This document shows positions 17,229 to 25,759 of a stretch of DNA of 64,000 bases, piece after piece; the stretch's first letter is position 1, and each line of letters begins with the position of its first letter. Location of the stretch: NCBI RefSeq assembly GCF_900101385.1, contig NZ_FMZB01000007.1:62001-126000 (forward strand), read 5' to 3'. Both the position numbers and the translations under genes were made by a program. The notes under the pieces were generated by a model that searched no databases, was not told where the DNA came from, and saw nothing but the letters and a program-made list of their open reading frames with translations. Source of the DNA: Terribacillus halophilus. Its GTDB lineage: Bacteria > Bacillota > Bacilli > Bacillales > Amphibacillaceae.

Positions 17229-17304
17229 ATCCGCTTTCTTTTACCGGGGATTTGAACCTTCCCGTCTGCTTCAGTAGAGAAATTTTGAAACGCTTCGCCA
17301 TCAT
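17227..17304 (-). CDS. Putative 25-residue basic peptide
   Basis: A 26-codon frame on the minus strand begins ATGATGGCGAAGCG and encodes a basic peptide (M-M-A-K-R-F-K-I-S-L-L-K-Q at the start, ending P-V-K-E-S-G). AGAGGATG stands a few bases before the double ATG, and a strong terminator follows directly. Roughly a third of residues are Lys, Arg or Ser. It is 72 bases downstream of the ABC ATPase gene and could share its transcript. I do not recognise it. Confidence 0.45.
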   Translation of the reverse strand: MMAKRFKISLLKQTGRFKSPVKESG

Positions 17305-17376
17305 TTCATCCTCTTTAATCGAAGCAATCTAGCTTTCGTATTCTGGACTTTAACGCAACCAGAAAACAGAAACACC

Positions 17377-18168
17377 TCACTTACTTGCCATCTGTATTCG
17401 GGAAAGCAGGGGGCGATCATTCTCCCACAATACGCTCACCGGAATGCCGAAGAATTCGGAAAGACGGTCACTTGATATCATACGAATCGTGTCTCCAGAT
17501 GCAAACACTTTTCCTTCCTTGAGCAGTAGTGTTTTATCGAACATAGGTAAAATTTCTTCGATATGATGGGTAACAAAGATGATAGTAGGGGCATCTGGTT
17601 TATTGCTGATTCTTTCAATGGATTCAAGCAATGCTTCTCGTGCCAAGAAGTCCAGTCCATTGGCGGGCTCGTCCAGTATAAGCAGCGGCGGATCGGCCAT
17701 CAGTGCACGTGCAATCAATACTCGCTGCCTTTCTCCGAGCGACAGCGTCTCATAGCGGCGGTTCGCGTAATCAAAACAGCCAAGATCATAAAGCAGTTGT
17801 GCAGCCCTTTCCCTTATTTCATCTGTAGGGGTTTCATAAAGACCGATGGAAGCATAAGCGCCGCTGAGTACGACTTCGAATGCATTATCACTTGATTCGA
17901 TCTTTTGCTGTAAGGATGAAGAGACATAACCGATTTGAATCCGCAGTTTTTCAGCTAAATATGTACGGCCGAATTCCATACCTAAAACACTCATCGTCCC
18001 TGTTGTTGGGAAGGCGTAGGCATTCAATAGATTCAGCAATGAAGTTTTGCCGGAGCCATTCAATCCAAATAATATCCAATTCTGTCCTTTTTCCACTTGC
18101 CAATTCAGGTCTTGTAAAATCCAATTCCCGTCTCTTTTTAAAGACACATTTTTTAATTCAGCTATCAT
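17377..18168 (-). CDS. ABC transporter ATP-binding protein, YlmA-like
   Basis: A 263-residue ATPase. Walker A is FGLNGSGKTSLL, the Q-loop region is IGYVSSSLQQKIESS, the signature is TLSLGERQRVLIARAL, Walker B is LLILDEPANGLD, and the switch histidine is in FVTHHIEEI. Length and sequence resemble B. subtilis YlmA. No membrane partner is encoded beside it, as is also so for YlmA; the related ModF-type proteins are likewise orphan. ATG 18168 is favoured, eight bases after GGAGG, over ATG/GTG codons that lie too near. Confidence 0.88.
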   Translation of the reverse strand: MIAELKNVSLKRDGNWILQDLNWQVEKGQNWILFGLNGSGKTSLLNLLNAYAFPTTGTMSVLGMEFGRTYLAEKLRIQIGYVSSSLQQKIESSDNAFEVVLSGAYASIGLYETPTDEIRERAAQLLYDLGCFDYANRRYETLSLGERQRVLIARALMADPPLLILDEPANGLDFLAREALLESIERISNKPDAPTIIFVTHHIEEILPMFDKTLLLKEGKVFASGDTIRMISSDRLSEFFGIPVSVLWENDRPLLSRIQMASK

Positions 18169-18277
18169 TTCCATCACCCTCCAATATTTCGTTTTCCTAT
18201 GAAGATAATTTAATTAGACGCACGAATTATTTTCAAAACATTTCAACAATTTCTGGCCGAAGGAGACGCGAATAATC

Positions 18278-18748
18278 CTAAAAAGAATATGTCTGCAATT
18301 CTGCTACATCACTTTCCCTGACTTGGATGATTGCAAGATTTATCATCGTTGCCATAAACGGATCCAGTCTTTGTTTAGCCACCTGCTGAACGGCCGCAAA
18401 TTGAGTTTGACTCAGATAATTGGCTATCGTGATATGCGGAATCCAATTATCTGGAGTAAAGAATGGAGCAGCCGAATGCAGGGCGTTTATCTTTCGGTGA
18501 AGTTCGGTTAATGCACCATTAAAATTCGGGATAAGCAGAAATGTATCGCTCTTTATAAAACTTCCGAACAGGTGGAAGCTCAATGGAAGAGGCTTAAACT
18601 TAGCTGAAATTTGTTGCAGTCCATGTAATAGAACAGGCTCGACTTCAGTGATGGAAGCAAAAGTGAGATGAGGCCTGTGTCCCTTCCGTCGAAAAGGGTA
18701 ATCGGTGATTTCTTTCTCTTGCAGCTCTGTCCATAATGCCGCGATCAT
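18278..18748 (-). CDS. 2H phosphoesterase / 2'-5' RNA ligase family protein
   Basis: A 156-residue protein with both catalytic histidine motifs of the 2H superfamily, HLTF near residue 27 and HITIA near residue 104. These enzymes act on cyclic or 2'-5' phosphodiesters. The family's first strand is usually just before this ATG; here FFDEHTER is encoded in frame upstream, but an in-frame TAA and no start codon precede it, so the N terminus is either shortened or starts at a non-standard codon. It follows the two ATP-grasp genes, 29 bases after the second one's stop. Confidence 0.75.
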   Translation of the reverse strand: MIAALWTELQEKEITDYPFRRKGHRPHLTFASITEVEPVLLHGLQQISAKFKPLPLSFHLFGSFIKSDTFLLIPNFNGALTELHRKINALHSAAPFFTPDNWIPHITIANYLSQTQFAAVQQVAKQRLDPFMATMINLAIIQVRESDVAELQTYSF

Positions 18749-18777
18749 TCTTTCGGTATGCTCATCAAAAAATCCTG

Positions 18778-19638
18778 CTACAGCTTACAATCATATCCCT
18801 CCAAGAACTGATTTATATATTCCAAATAAAGCTTTACGATATTGATATCACTGACGCTGCTCAGCGTTCTGCTGCCCACTACATCTTCTATCTCATTGAA
18901 GAGGAGGCAGCCGTTCTCATCGAAAAGAAAATCGATGCCAACAAAGTCGAAATGATAATAATCGATGATACGTTGAACGAGTTTAAGTTCCTCTGTATTT
19001 AAAGAATAAAGTGTTGCATTGCCGCCCAGTGAATAATTAGCTCGAAAATCCTGAGTGCTGCTGCGCAGGACAGCTGCAATGACTTTCTTGCCGATCACAA
19101 AAACCCGCACATCTTTACCTGAAGTTGGAGCCAGCTTCTGCATAACGATCGGGTGATCGGTGTACAGTTTTTGTAACTCCTGATACTGCGTTTCTGTTTC
19201 CACCAAATGCACATCCTTGCCGCCGCGGCCATGTGCTGATTTCCATACAAATGGGAATGCAAGCGGGGGCTTTGGGATAGGGGTATTTATTTGAAAATAC
19301 ATGTCCACCATTGGGATATCCAGTTTGGCTAGTTCCATATGTGTCTTGATCTTGTCGTTTGTCAATGAACTAGTTTCAGCGTTATTAAAACAAGCAACGC
19401 CAGCCTGTTCCAGCTGCGCAGTTAACATAGGATCGATTGTTCTTACAATGGCAAAGTCAGGTATGGCGTTTTCTTTCGTTTGTAGGTATACTTGTCCGTT
19501 TTGAAGCGTCACTTGCAACTCATCTGTGTAGGTGAGCTGCAAGTCTATCGACAGACGGTTACTTTCTTCCAAGAACCAATTGATGAAAGCAACATTGCGC
19601 TTCGCATCCGCTCGATTATATATCAGCCAGCCTTTCAT
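18778..19638 (-). CDS. RimK-like ATP-grasp protein (variant metal site)
   Basis: A 286-residue ATP-grasp protein, paralogous to the gene overlapping it upstream. VWKSAHGRGGKDVHLV is the nucleotide-binding loop, GKDVRVFVIGKKVIAAVLR and QDFRANYSLGG are typical of RimK-type ligases. The metal-binding ExN of the family is replaced: FNEIEDVVGSRTLSS has Glu where Asn is usual. Such enzymes add amino acids to a carboxylate through an acyl phosphate. It overlaps the previous gene by four bases (ATGA), so expression is coupled; a heterodimeric or sequential role is inferred. Confidence 0.8.
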   Translation of the reverse strand: MKGWLIYNRADAKRNVAFINWFLEESNRLSIDLQLTYTDELQVTLQNGQVYLQTKENAIPDFAIVRTIDPMLTAQLEQAGVACFNNAETSSLTNDKIKTHMELAKLDIPMVDMYFQINTPIPKPPLAFPFVWKSAHGRGGKDVHLVETETQYQELQKLYTDHPIVMQKLAPTSGKDVRVFVIGKKVIAAVLRSSTQDFRANYSLGGNATLYSLNTEELKLVQRIIDYYHFDFVGIDFLFDENGCLLFNEIEDVVGSRTLSSVSDINIVKLYLEYINQFLEGYDCKL

Positions 19639-20528
19639 GACAGCACCTCTTTTATATAGGAGATGATGGGTACAGAAACATCCACTCCGGTGCAGTCATA
19701 GATAGAGCGAATATGTGCGTTCGAATTCACTTCACATACAAGCGGTTCTCCCTCTGGTCCGAATAAAAGATCTACTCCTGCAAAGTCGGTTCCAACGGCT
19801 GCAGCAGCTGCAATAGCCAGTTGGGCCTCCTTTGCGTTCGGGGTATACTGCTGCATACTGCCTCCGCGCGACACATTCGCTCGAAAATCAGTTTCCGAGG
19901 TGCGAATCATGGAGGCGACGACTTTGCCGCCGACAACATTTATCCGAATATCCCTGCCGTGGCTTGACTGGATATATTCCTGCAGGACGAATGGTTCGGT
20001 TCCTATTTCGGTGATTTTCTGATGCAACTGTGCTTTATTATGTACCAGATACACTTGTTCGCCGAATGATCCGAAAGCTTCCTTGATGATCACGGGGAAA
20101 CCAAGCTCCGATATTGCAGGGGCAAACGTCTCCAATTGAATCGGAAGTGTGCCTGGGAATATTTTCGGTGCGATTATCGTCTTGGGTATCCTGATACCTG
20201 CTTCTGATAAAGCTTGGTACATAAGGATCTTATTGTCACAGACAGCAATCGATTTGCTGGAATTAAAAAGTGGAACTCCCATTGCTTCGAGCTGCTGGGC
20301 AAGCGGGATATCTTTGTCGCTGAATACGACAAAGTCAGGCAGTTCCTTTTCTTTAATCAGGATGCTGCTGTCAGTTCCAACAATTGCAAGCAGCGCATTA
20401 TTCTTGATGATTTTCATTTCCATTCCATTGGCATGGGCGGCACGCTGAATCCATTCAGCGAAATCGAGGAATTTCTTGCCGCCAAGATGGCCGTTATAAA
20501 TGACCCAGCCAAGTTTCGGTGTAGCCAT
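19635..20528 (-). CDS. RimK-like ATP-grasp ligase
   Basis: A 297-residue ATP-grasp ligase. It shows IIKEAFGSFGEQVYLV (glycine loop), GRDIRINVVGGKVVASMIR, TDFRANVSRGG and the canonical metal-binding CEVNSNAHI near the C terminus. The family joins an amino acid to a carboxyl group of a peptide or small molecule. ATG 20528 has AAAGAAAGG before it; the frame runs further but into the divergent folC region. First gene of a three-gene minus-strand operon with the second ATP-grasp and the 2H protein. Substrate unknown. Confidence 0.85.
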   Translation of the reverse strand: MATPKLGWVIYNGHLGGKKFLDFAEWIQRAAHANGMEMKIIKNNALLAIVGTDSSILIKEKELPDFVVFSDKDIPLAQQLEAMGVPLFNSSKSIAVCDNKILMYQALSEAGIRIPKTIIAPKIFPGTLPIQLETFAPAISELGFPVIIKEAFGSFGEQVYLVHNKAQLHQKITEIGTEPFVLQEYIQSSHGRDIRINVVGGKVVASMIRTSETDFRANVSRGGSMQQYTPNAKEAQLAIAAAAAVGTDFAGVDLLFGPEGEPLVCEVNSNAHIRSIYDCTGVDVSVPIISYIKEVLS

Positions 20529-20602
20529 AACTGAATTTCCTTTCTTTGGGTGATGCACAACAAATGAAGAAATTATTTCTATAGTGGCAGCACAAACTAG
20601 TT

Positions 20603-20611
20603 TGATATAAT
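20603..20611 (+). promoter_or_regulatory. Extended -10 promoter of folC
   Basis: TGATATAAT matches the extended -10 element (TGN followed by TATAAT) 29 bases before the folC start. No good -35 box is visible at the usual spacing. Confidence 0.5.
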
Positions 20612-20640
20612 TATCCATTATACATGGAAGGAGATGTTTT

Positions 20641-21873
20641 ATGTTTGCAAACCTAGCACAAGCAGAAGCTTTTTTGGCAAACCGCAGACATCTCGGCATC
20701 AAGCCGGGACTGCATCGGGTGCAGCAACTGCTGCAAGCATCAGGCAGCCCCGAACGTCGGATGAAAAGCATACATATAGCCGGGACGAATGGAAAAGGGT
20801 CGACATCCGCCTATCTTGCCCAGGCATTGACATATAACGGTTGGAAAACAGGCTGTTTTATTTCTCCTACACCCGGCGGATTTTTGGAAAGCATCCAAGT
20901 GGATGGAAAATGGATAACGGAAGAGGAGTTCATCGCTGCTTGCAATCGGCTTTTGCCTGTTATAGAAGAAATGGACAAAGCGGAAGATTATCCGAGCGAA
21001 TTCGAAATTCATGTTTGTATTGCATATTCCTATCTTGCTGAGCAGGCAGATATTTGTGTGATTGAAGCGGGCATGGGAGGGCGTGGTGATGCCACCAATG
21101 TCCTGGAACCTATCCTTAGTATTATTACCAATATCGGGCTTGACCACCAGCGCTTTTTAGGAGATACGATTTCCGCTATTGCAAAAGAAAAGGCTGGCAT
21201 TATTAAACCAGGGGCGCCGGTGATCAGTGCTGTAACCCAAAGTGAAGCACGAACAGTATTGGAACAGCAGGCAAAAGCGGCAGCTGTATCGATTACCTGG
21301 GTGGAGGCACAAGACGCTGAACGTTTGCAGATCAATCCGAAGATGAAAGGAGCCCATCAAAAGATAAATGCAGCAGTTGTAGCAGAAGCTTGCCGCGTGC
21401 TGCAGGAGATGGGGATAACACTTGACAACGAAAAAGTGAAAAAAGCAATCAGCCAGGCGCAGTTACCGGGAAGGTTCGAGCTGGTGGAAGAAGAACCAAA
21501 AATCATCCTGGATGGCGCTCATAATGCAGAAGGAATGGCAACATTCATTCAAACTGTTAAAGAAAACTACCCACATGCCAAGATTCAGGTTTTATTCAGT
21601 GCTTTCCAGGACAAGCCTTTTGAACAAATGATCGGGCAGCTGAGTGAGTTAACGACAAATATATCCCTGACAACTTTTGAGCATGCGAGAGCCATCGACT
21701 TAGAGAGCTTGAAGAAGGTCTCTCCTACAGTAAATATCGTTCCTGATTGGCAGGAATGGGTTGAGCATTTATACCGACTTGACCAATACGATACGATCTA
21801 TTTTGTTACAGGCTCCCTGCATTTCATCTACCAAGTCAGAAAGTATATTGTGGGGAATAGAAAGTTGTGGTAG
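20641..21873 (+). CDS. folC: Bifunctional folylpolyglutamate/dihydrofolate synthase
   Basis: A 410-residue Mur-ligase family enzyme that adds glutamate to dihydropteroate and to folates in the cytosol. The P-loop is IAGTNGKGSTSAYLA, the metal and ATP sites include EAGMGGRGDATN and NIGLDHQRFLGDT, and the C-terminal domain has LPGRFELVEEEPKIILDGAHNAEG. AAGGAG precedes the ATG. In Bacillus folC also precedes the comC-spoIIB region, as here, so it marks the conserved edge of the block. Confidence 0.95.
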   Translation: MFANLAQAEAFLANRRHLGIKPGLHRVQQLLQASGSPERRMKSIHIAGTNGKGSTSAYLAQALTYNGWKTGCFISPTPGGFLESIQVDGKWITEEEFIAACNRLLPVIEEMDKAEDYPSEFEIHVCIAYSYLAEQADICVIEAGMGGRGDATNVLEPILSIITNIGLDHQRFLGDTISAIAKEKAGIIKPGAPVISAVTQSEARTVLEQQAKAAAVSITWVEAQDAERLQINPKMKGAHQKINAAVVAEACRVLQEMGITLDNEKVKKAISQAQLPGRFELVEEEPKIILDGAHNAEGMATFIQTVKENYPHAKIQVLFSAFQDKPFEQMIGQLSELTTNISLTTFEHARAIDLESLKKVSPTVNIVPDWQEWVEHLYRLDQYDTIYFVTGSLHFIYQVRKYIVGNRKLW

Positions 21874-21923
21874 TTTAAATTATCTGAATTTTATTTGTGT
21901 GCTGTTAGGAAGGAAGAAGCTAG

Positions 21924-23660
21924 ATGGTGAACAGCAGCGAGAAGCGATGGATATGGGCAGCTTGGGCTATCATTTGGCCGGCTTCCTTATATAGCATCTA
22001 TCAACAAACGAATCTGGATGATCTGAAATGGCTTGACCTCGGTGCTTTCACCGCACTGGCAATCATTGTGGCGCTGTTTCCGATCATGGTCAACCAGATA
22101 CCTGTCTTTTTCCTGAATGGTATCACGCTTGTCATCTATTTGAATTTCGGTTTATTTGTGGAGTTAATCATCACTACAGTAAGTGTTACCATCGTATTGC
22201 TGCAAGTCCGGATGACAAGGGAAGATTTGTTTCGCATTCCTTTGAATTATGTGATGTTCTTACTGATGAGTGTCTCAGCAGCTGGAATCTACAGTTTGTT
22301 CGACCTTCCTGGAAATGCTGCACAAGCTTTGGAGACCCCGATGCATATTGTTGGCATCCTTGCATACTCATTGACACTTTTTTTGATGAATCACCTTTTG
22401 ATTACGTTGACGAGAATATATATTTATGGCATGCGGGATAAGATTTTCGAGCGAAGCTTTTTCTGGGAATTCATGACGACTTTTTACATCCTCCCGGCTG
22501 CGCTCCTATTGCATTTGCTTTATCATAAAATCGGTCCTATCGCAGTTGTATTCATCGGTTTTTCGATTGCAAGTACTTCTTATATATTGCGTCTCTATTA
22601 TAGAAGCCGCAGTATGAATGAACATCTTCGCCTTGTCAGTGAGATAGGGCATGATTTGACTGCTCGGCTGAACGTAAAAGAAACATTGGATCTTTTCATG
22701 GAGCGGATTGTCTCGCTTGTTCCGGTCGATCAAGCTTATTTGTATGACGTTACTAATAGGAAGGATCTTAAGCTGATTCGGCTTTATGATCCGAAAGAGC
22801 GTTCCTTTTACCAGCAAGGAGATAGAAAGAAAAAAGAAGAAGGTATCGCAGGTTCTGTTTGGAGGAGCGGGACTGGTGTCCGTTACGGGAAACGGAAGCA
22901 GTGGATAGGCAAATGGAAAGAAACAGCCCCCTCTCACAGTGAGAGTCTCATGTGCTTGCCCATAGAACGGGATAATCAGATAATCGGCATCCTTGTCCTT
23001 CTTTCAGAGCAGCGCAACATATATGAAAAATACCAATTCATGCTGGTCGACTTACTGGCAAACTTCATGGCTGTAAGCTTGCTGAATGCATACCACTATG
23101 AGCAAACGAAACAGATCAGTGAGCGGTGTCCATTGACAGGCTTATATAACTATCGTTACTTTGAAAATGCACTCAACGAGCTTTTCCAAGACATGTCAGA
23201 ACATACAGTATCATTAATCATGATAGATTTGGACCATTTCAAAAAGGTGAATGACACGTATGGACATGAAGCAGGGAATGATGTCCTGCGGGAAGTAGCT
23301 GAGAGATTGCGCGAGACAGTGGGCAAGGAAGCAATACTGGCTCGATATGGAGGAGAAGAATTTGCGGTCATCCTACCTCATCGAGGGTCATGTCAAGCTG
23401 CTGAGATTGCTGATTCTATACAAAGAAGCATCACAGCTCAACCATTTGTTACGAAACATACACTGGATAAGGGACAAAAAGTAGCACTGAATGTAACAGC
23501 AAGCATTGGTGTAGCCACTTATCCGGAAAACAGTGAAGACGCTCTGGAACTGGTACGGCATGCCTATCGCGCCATGTATGTCGGCGCCAAACAGAAAGGC
23601 CGGAACCGTGTGAGTATCTATCACGAATTGCAGCAGACGACAGAGAACATTCCTTTGTAA
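21924..23660 (+). CDS. Membrane GAF-GGDEF diguanylate cyclase
   Basis: A 578-residue protein predicted to make c-di-GMP from GTP. About six hydrophobic segments fill residues 10-225, a GAF-like domain spans about 245-390, and a GGDEF domain about 400-565. The active-site signature is intact (GGEEF, 476-480), with DLDHFKKVND for metal and GTP binding. The inhibitory I-site RxxD that should lie at 467-470 is absent (GKEA), so product inhibition through it is unlikely. AGGAAGG precedes the ATG. It stands just before the pilus locus, whose PilB has c-di-GMP-binding motifs. Confidence 0.9.
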   Translation: MVNSSEKRWIWAAWAIIWPASLYSIYQQTNLDDLKWLDLGAFTALAIIVALFPIMVNQIPVFFLNGITLVIYLNFGLFVELIITTVSVTIVLLQVRMTREDLFRIPLNYVMFLLMSVSAAGIYSLFDLPGNAAQALETPMHIVGILAYSLTLFLMNHLLITLTRIYIYGMRDKIFERSFFWEFMTTFYILPAALLLHLLYHKIGPIAVVFIGFSIASTSYILRLYYRSRSMNEHLRLVSEIGHDLTARLNVKETLDLFMERIVSLVPVDQAYLYDVTNRKDLKLIRLYDPKERSFYQQGDRKKKEEGIAGSVWRSGTGVRYGKRKQWIGKWKETAPSHSESLMCLPIERDNQIIGILVLLSEQRNIYEKYQFMLVDLLANFMAVSLLNAYHYEQTKQISERCPLTGLYNYRYFENALNELFQDMSEHTVSLIMIDLDHFKKVNDTYGHEAGNDVLREVAERLRETVGKEAILARYGGEEFAVILPHRGSCQAAEIADSIQRSITAQPFVTKHTLDKGQKVALNVTASIGVATYPENSEDALELVRHAYRAMYVGAKQKGRNRVSIYHELQQTTENIPL

Positions 23661-23677
23661 AAGGAATGTTTTTTTAT
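23648..23677 (+). terminator. Terminator of the diguanylate cyclase gene
   Basis: ACATTCCTT and AAGGAATGT pair around TGTAA, followed by eight T. The stem includes the stop codon region. Confidence 0.85.
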
Positions 23678-23714
23678 TAAAGAAATGCTTGACGTAGAGG
23701 GGTGATTAATATAT

Positions 23715-23735
23715 AGTTACTTACGTAAAGTAACT
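23715..23735 (+). promoter_or_regulatory. Palindromic operator before the yceI-type gene
   Basis: AGTTACTT and AAGTAACT are perfect inverse copies five bases apart, 33 bases before the start codon. Such TTACTT-type palindromes are bound by MarR/HxlR-family redox or electrophile regulators in Firmicutes; which regulator acts here is not known. Confidence 0.5.
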
Positions 23736-23767
23736 TAATGAAGAAACAGCACTGAGGAGGAACGAAC

Positions 23768-24295
23768 ATGGCAGTTTTGAAATTGGATAAAGCACACAGC
23801 AGTATTTCATTCACGGTAAAACATATGATGGTTTCCAAAGCAAAGGGGAAATTCGAAGACTTCGATGTGCAGTTTAGCGGGGATTTGAATGATTTGGATA
23901 ACGCATCCGTTACAGCAACAATCCAATCGGCGACAATCAACACAGGCAATGCGGATCGCGACGGTCACCTGCAATCCGGAGACTTCTTCGATGCAGCGAA
24001 CCATCCTGCCATGACTTTCAAAAGCAAATCCGTCAAGAAAGTATCCGATGATGAATTTGAAATCACTGGAGACTTCACAATCAAAGACGTAACAAATGAA
24101 GAAACATTCAAAGTGGAATACAACGGCACATCCAAAAACCCAATGGACGGCAGCACAATCGCCGGTTTCGAAGTAGAAGGCAAAATCAACCGTGAAGCAT
24201 ACGGTCTGACTTACAATGCAGCACTTGAAACAGGCGGCGTATTGATCGGGAAAGATGTTAAGTTCACTGCTGATTTTGAGTTTGTTGTGGAATAA
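23768..24295 (+). CDS. YceI-family lipocalin-like protein
   Basis: A 175-residue YceI protein, whose fold is an extended beta-barrel that binds polyisoprenoids or similar lipids. The opening LDKAHSSISFTVKHMMVSKAKGKF, the central ADRDGHLQSGDFFDAANHPAMTF and AYGLTYNAALETGGVLIGKDV are all family landmarks. There is no signal peptide, as is usual in Bacilli, so it is probably cytosolic. GAGGAGG precedes the ATG. A palindrome just upstream suggests control by a MarR/HxlR-type regulator. Confidence 0.9.
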   Translation: MAVLKLDKAHSSISFTVKHMMVSKAKGKFEDFDVQFSGDLNDLDNASVTATIQSATINTGNADRDGHLQSGDFFDAANHPAMTFKSKSVKKVSDDEFEITGDFTIKDVTNEETFKVEYNGTSKNPMDGSTIAGFEVEGKINREAYGLTYNAALETGGVLIGKDVKFTADFEFVVE

Positions 24296-24307
24296 GAAGT
24301 GTATAGG

Positions 24308-24343
24308 AAAGACCTATCCCGGGTGGGATAGGTCTTTATTTTT
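24308..24343 (+). terminator. Terminator of the yceI-type gene
   Basis: AAAGACCTATCCC and GGGATAGGTCTTT form a 13-bp stem with a GGGT loop, followed by ATTTTT. It overlaps the stop codon of the convergent pilin gene. Confidence 0.9.
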
Positions 24344-25721
24344 GGCATTTTTGGTCGTTTGGGAGGATTTTTATGTCGCTTGATTTGTTTGGATTGTCCA
24401 TGGTTATAGAACCTTTTGCACAAATCGTTCCACCGCCATTATTAGGTGTTATATTTCCTTTTATGTGAATGTCTCCGTCTGATACAAGTAGCGCTTCATC
24501 TTGAATATTAATATCGCTGTTAATGGATATGTTACCTTTTGCGTATAACTTAGAATTTCCTTTAAGATTTAATTTCTTTTCCACAGTGACGTCCTTAGCA
24601 GCTTCAACTTGGCTATTGTTTTCGGAAAGGTACTCCCCCTTAAATAACGCATTGCCTCCAGTAAGTACCTTAGGAGTCCCCGTCAGTAACATATTGCCGT
24701 TTATTGTCATGTTTTCTTTTACGTTTACTACCGCACTATTTTGTACTGTAGTGGATCCCAAAGACATACTAGAACCAACATTTAGTATTGAATTAGTCTT
24801 GAAAATAGCAGATTGTAAAATGTTCAGATTCTCCATTACATTAAGTATACTAACATGTTCGAATGTAAGGCTATTCGCTTTGAGTGCTCTAGTATTCATA
24901 ATTGTGTTACTAACTAAAGTAATACTACCTTTAATATCTGTATCCTTCTGCACGTTAATTCTAGTAGAATTATCTGTACGAAAATCATTATCCACAAATA
25001 AAAAACCTTCTACATTAAACTCGAACAAATCTTTATTACCATTACTATTTAAGTTTACCGAGTTCGTAACCCATAAACTGCCGTTATGTACAGTGAATGG
25101 ACTGCAATAGGTCCAAGGTGCATACACAGAGTCATTAATTTTTGTATCTCCATAGTAATCACCCTTCAATCCAGGATTTTCTTTACATTGTGATGGTGGT
25201 GATGGAATTTCAGGGGGGATAGGCGGCCCTGGATCTGCTATTGATAAATTTAATTCTTCTTCTGTAGGCTTATAAAAAGCAGTATCTAAGACAAAAGTCT
25301 CGTCCCTGTCATTGAATGTAGTGAATTTTACTTGCAAAGTTTGCGTTTCTGATTGAGAATTAAAGCATTCAGACCTAGTATTTTCTGATTCATCAGAAGT
25401 GAATTGAAGGTCCTTTATCCCGTTCCGATCTGACAAAAGCAGATCTATTTCTTTTTCTCCTGACACAAGTTTATAGGTTTTACTGTTATGGCTTACTTGA
25501 TCTTCTTCTAAACACATACCGTCTAGTGTTCCATTCTCATATGCACTGCGCAATACTTGTGTTACATAAGTTGCATCATTTCGCAAACTATTCGTTGCTT
25601 CTGCATTTGCACTATTGTGCATCGATTGAACTACTAAGGATACTGCGGCTATTGTAACGATGCTAAATAAAAGCAGTCCAGCCAGCAGTTCAACTAATGT
25701 GAAGCCTTTTTCATTCGACAT
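24336..25721 (-). CDS. Prepilin-like protein with a repetitive beta-helix-like head
   Basis: A 461-residue minor pilin. A type III leader (MSNEKG then FTLVELLAGLLLFSIV) shows prepilin peptidase cleavage after Gly6 with Glu5 of the mature form. Residues about 25-160 resemble PilW/ComGF-type minor pilins. A proline-rich linker (PGPPIPPEIPSPPSQC) leads to about 270 residues made of short strands in regular turns (for example LNLKGNSKLYAKGNISINS), like bactofilin or polymer-forming beta-helices. It is divergent from the other pilus genes with only 38 bases between starts. It may cap the pilus tip; that is inference. AGGAGTG precedes the ATG. Confidence 0.8.
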   Translation of the reverse strand: MSNEKGFTLVELLAGLLLFSIVTIAAVSLVVQSMHNSANAEATNSLRNDATYVTQVLRSAYENGTLDGMCLEEDQVSHNSKTYKLVSGEKEIDLLLSDRNGIKDLQFTSDESENTRSECFNSQSETQTLQVKFTTFNDRDETFVLDTAFYKPTEEELNLSIADPGPPIPPEIPSPPSQCKENPGLKGDYYGDTKINDSVYAPWTYCSPFTVHNGSLWVTNSVNLNSNGNKDLFEFNVEGFLFVDNDFRTDNSTRINVQKDTDIKGSITLVSNTIMNTRALKANSLTFEHVSILNVMENLNILQSAIFKTNSILNVGSSMSLGSTTVQNSAVVNVKENMTINGNMLLTGTPKVLTGGNALFKGEYLSENNSQVEAAKDVTVEKKLNLKGNSKLYAKGNISINSDINIQDEALLVSDGDIHIKGNITPNNGGGTICAKGSITMDNPNKSSDIKILPNDQKCQK

Positions 25722-25759
25722 TTTACAACACTCCTGAAGATATAATAGAGGTGAAAAGC

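Noticed and set aside
17227-17304. tRNA T-arm-like GGTTCAAATCC on the minus strand
   Set aside because: No matching acceptor, D or anticodon arms; the stretch is better read as a small coding frame.
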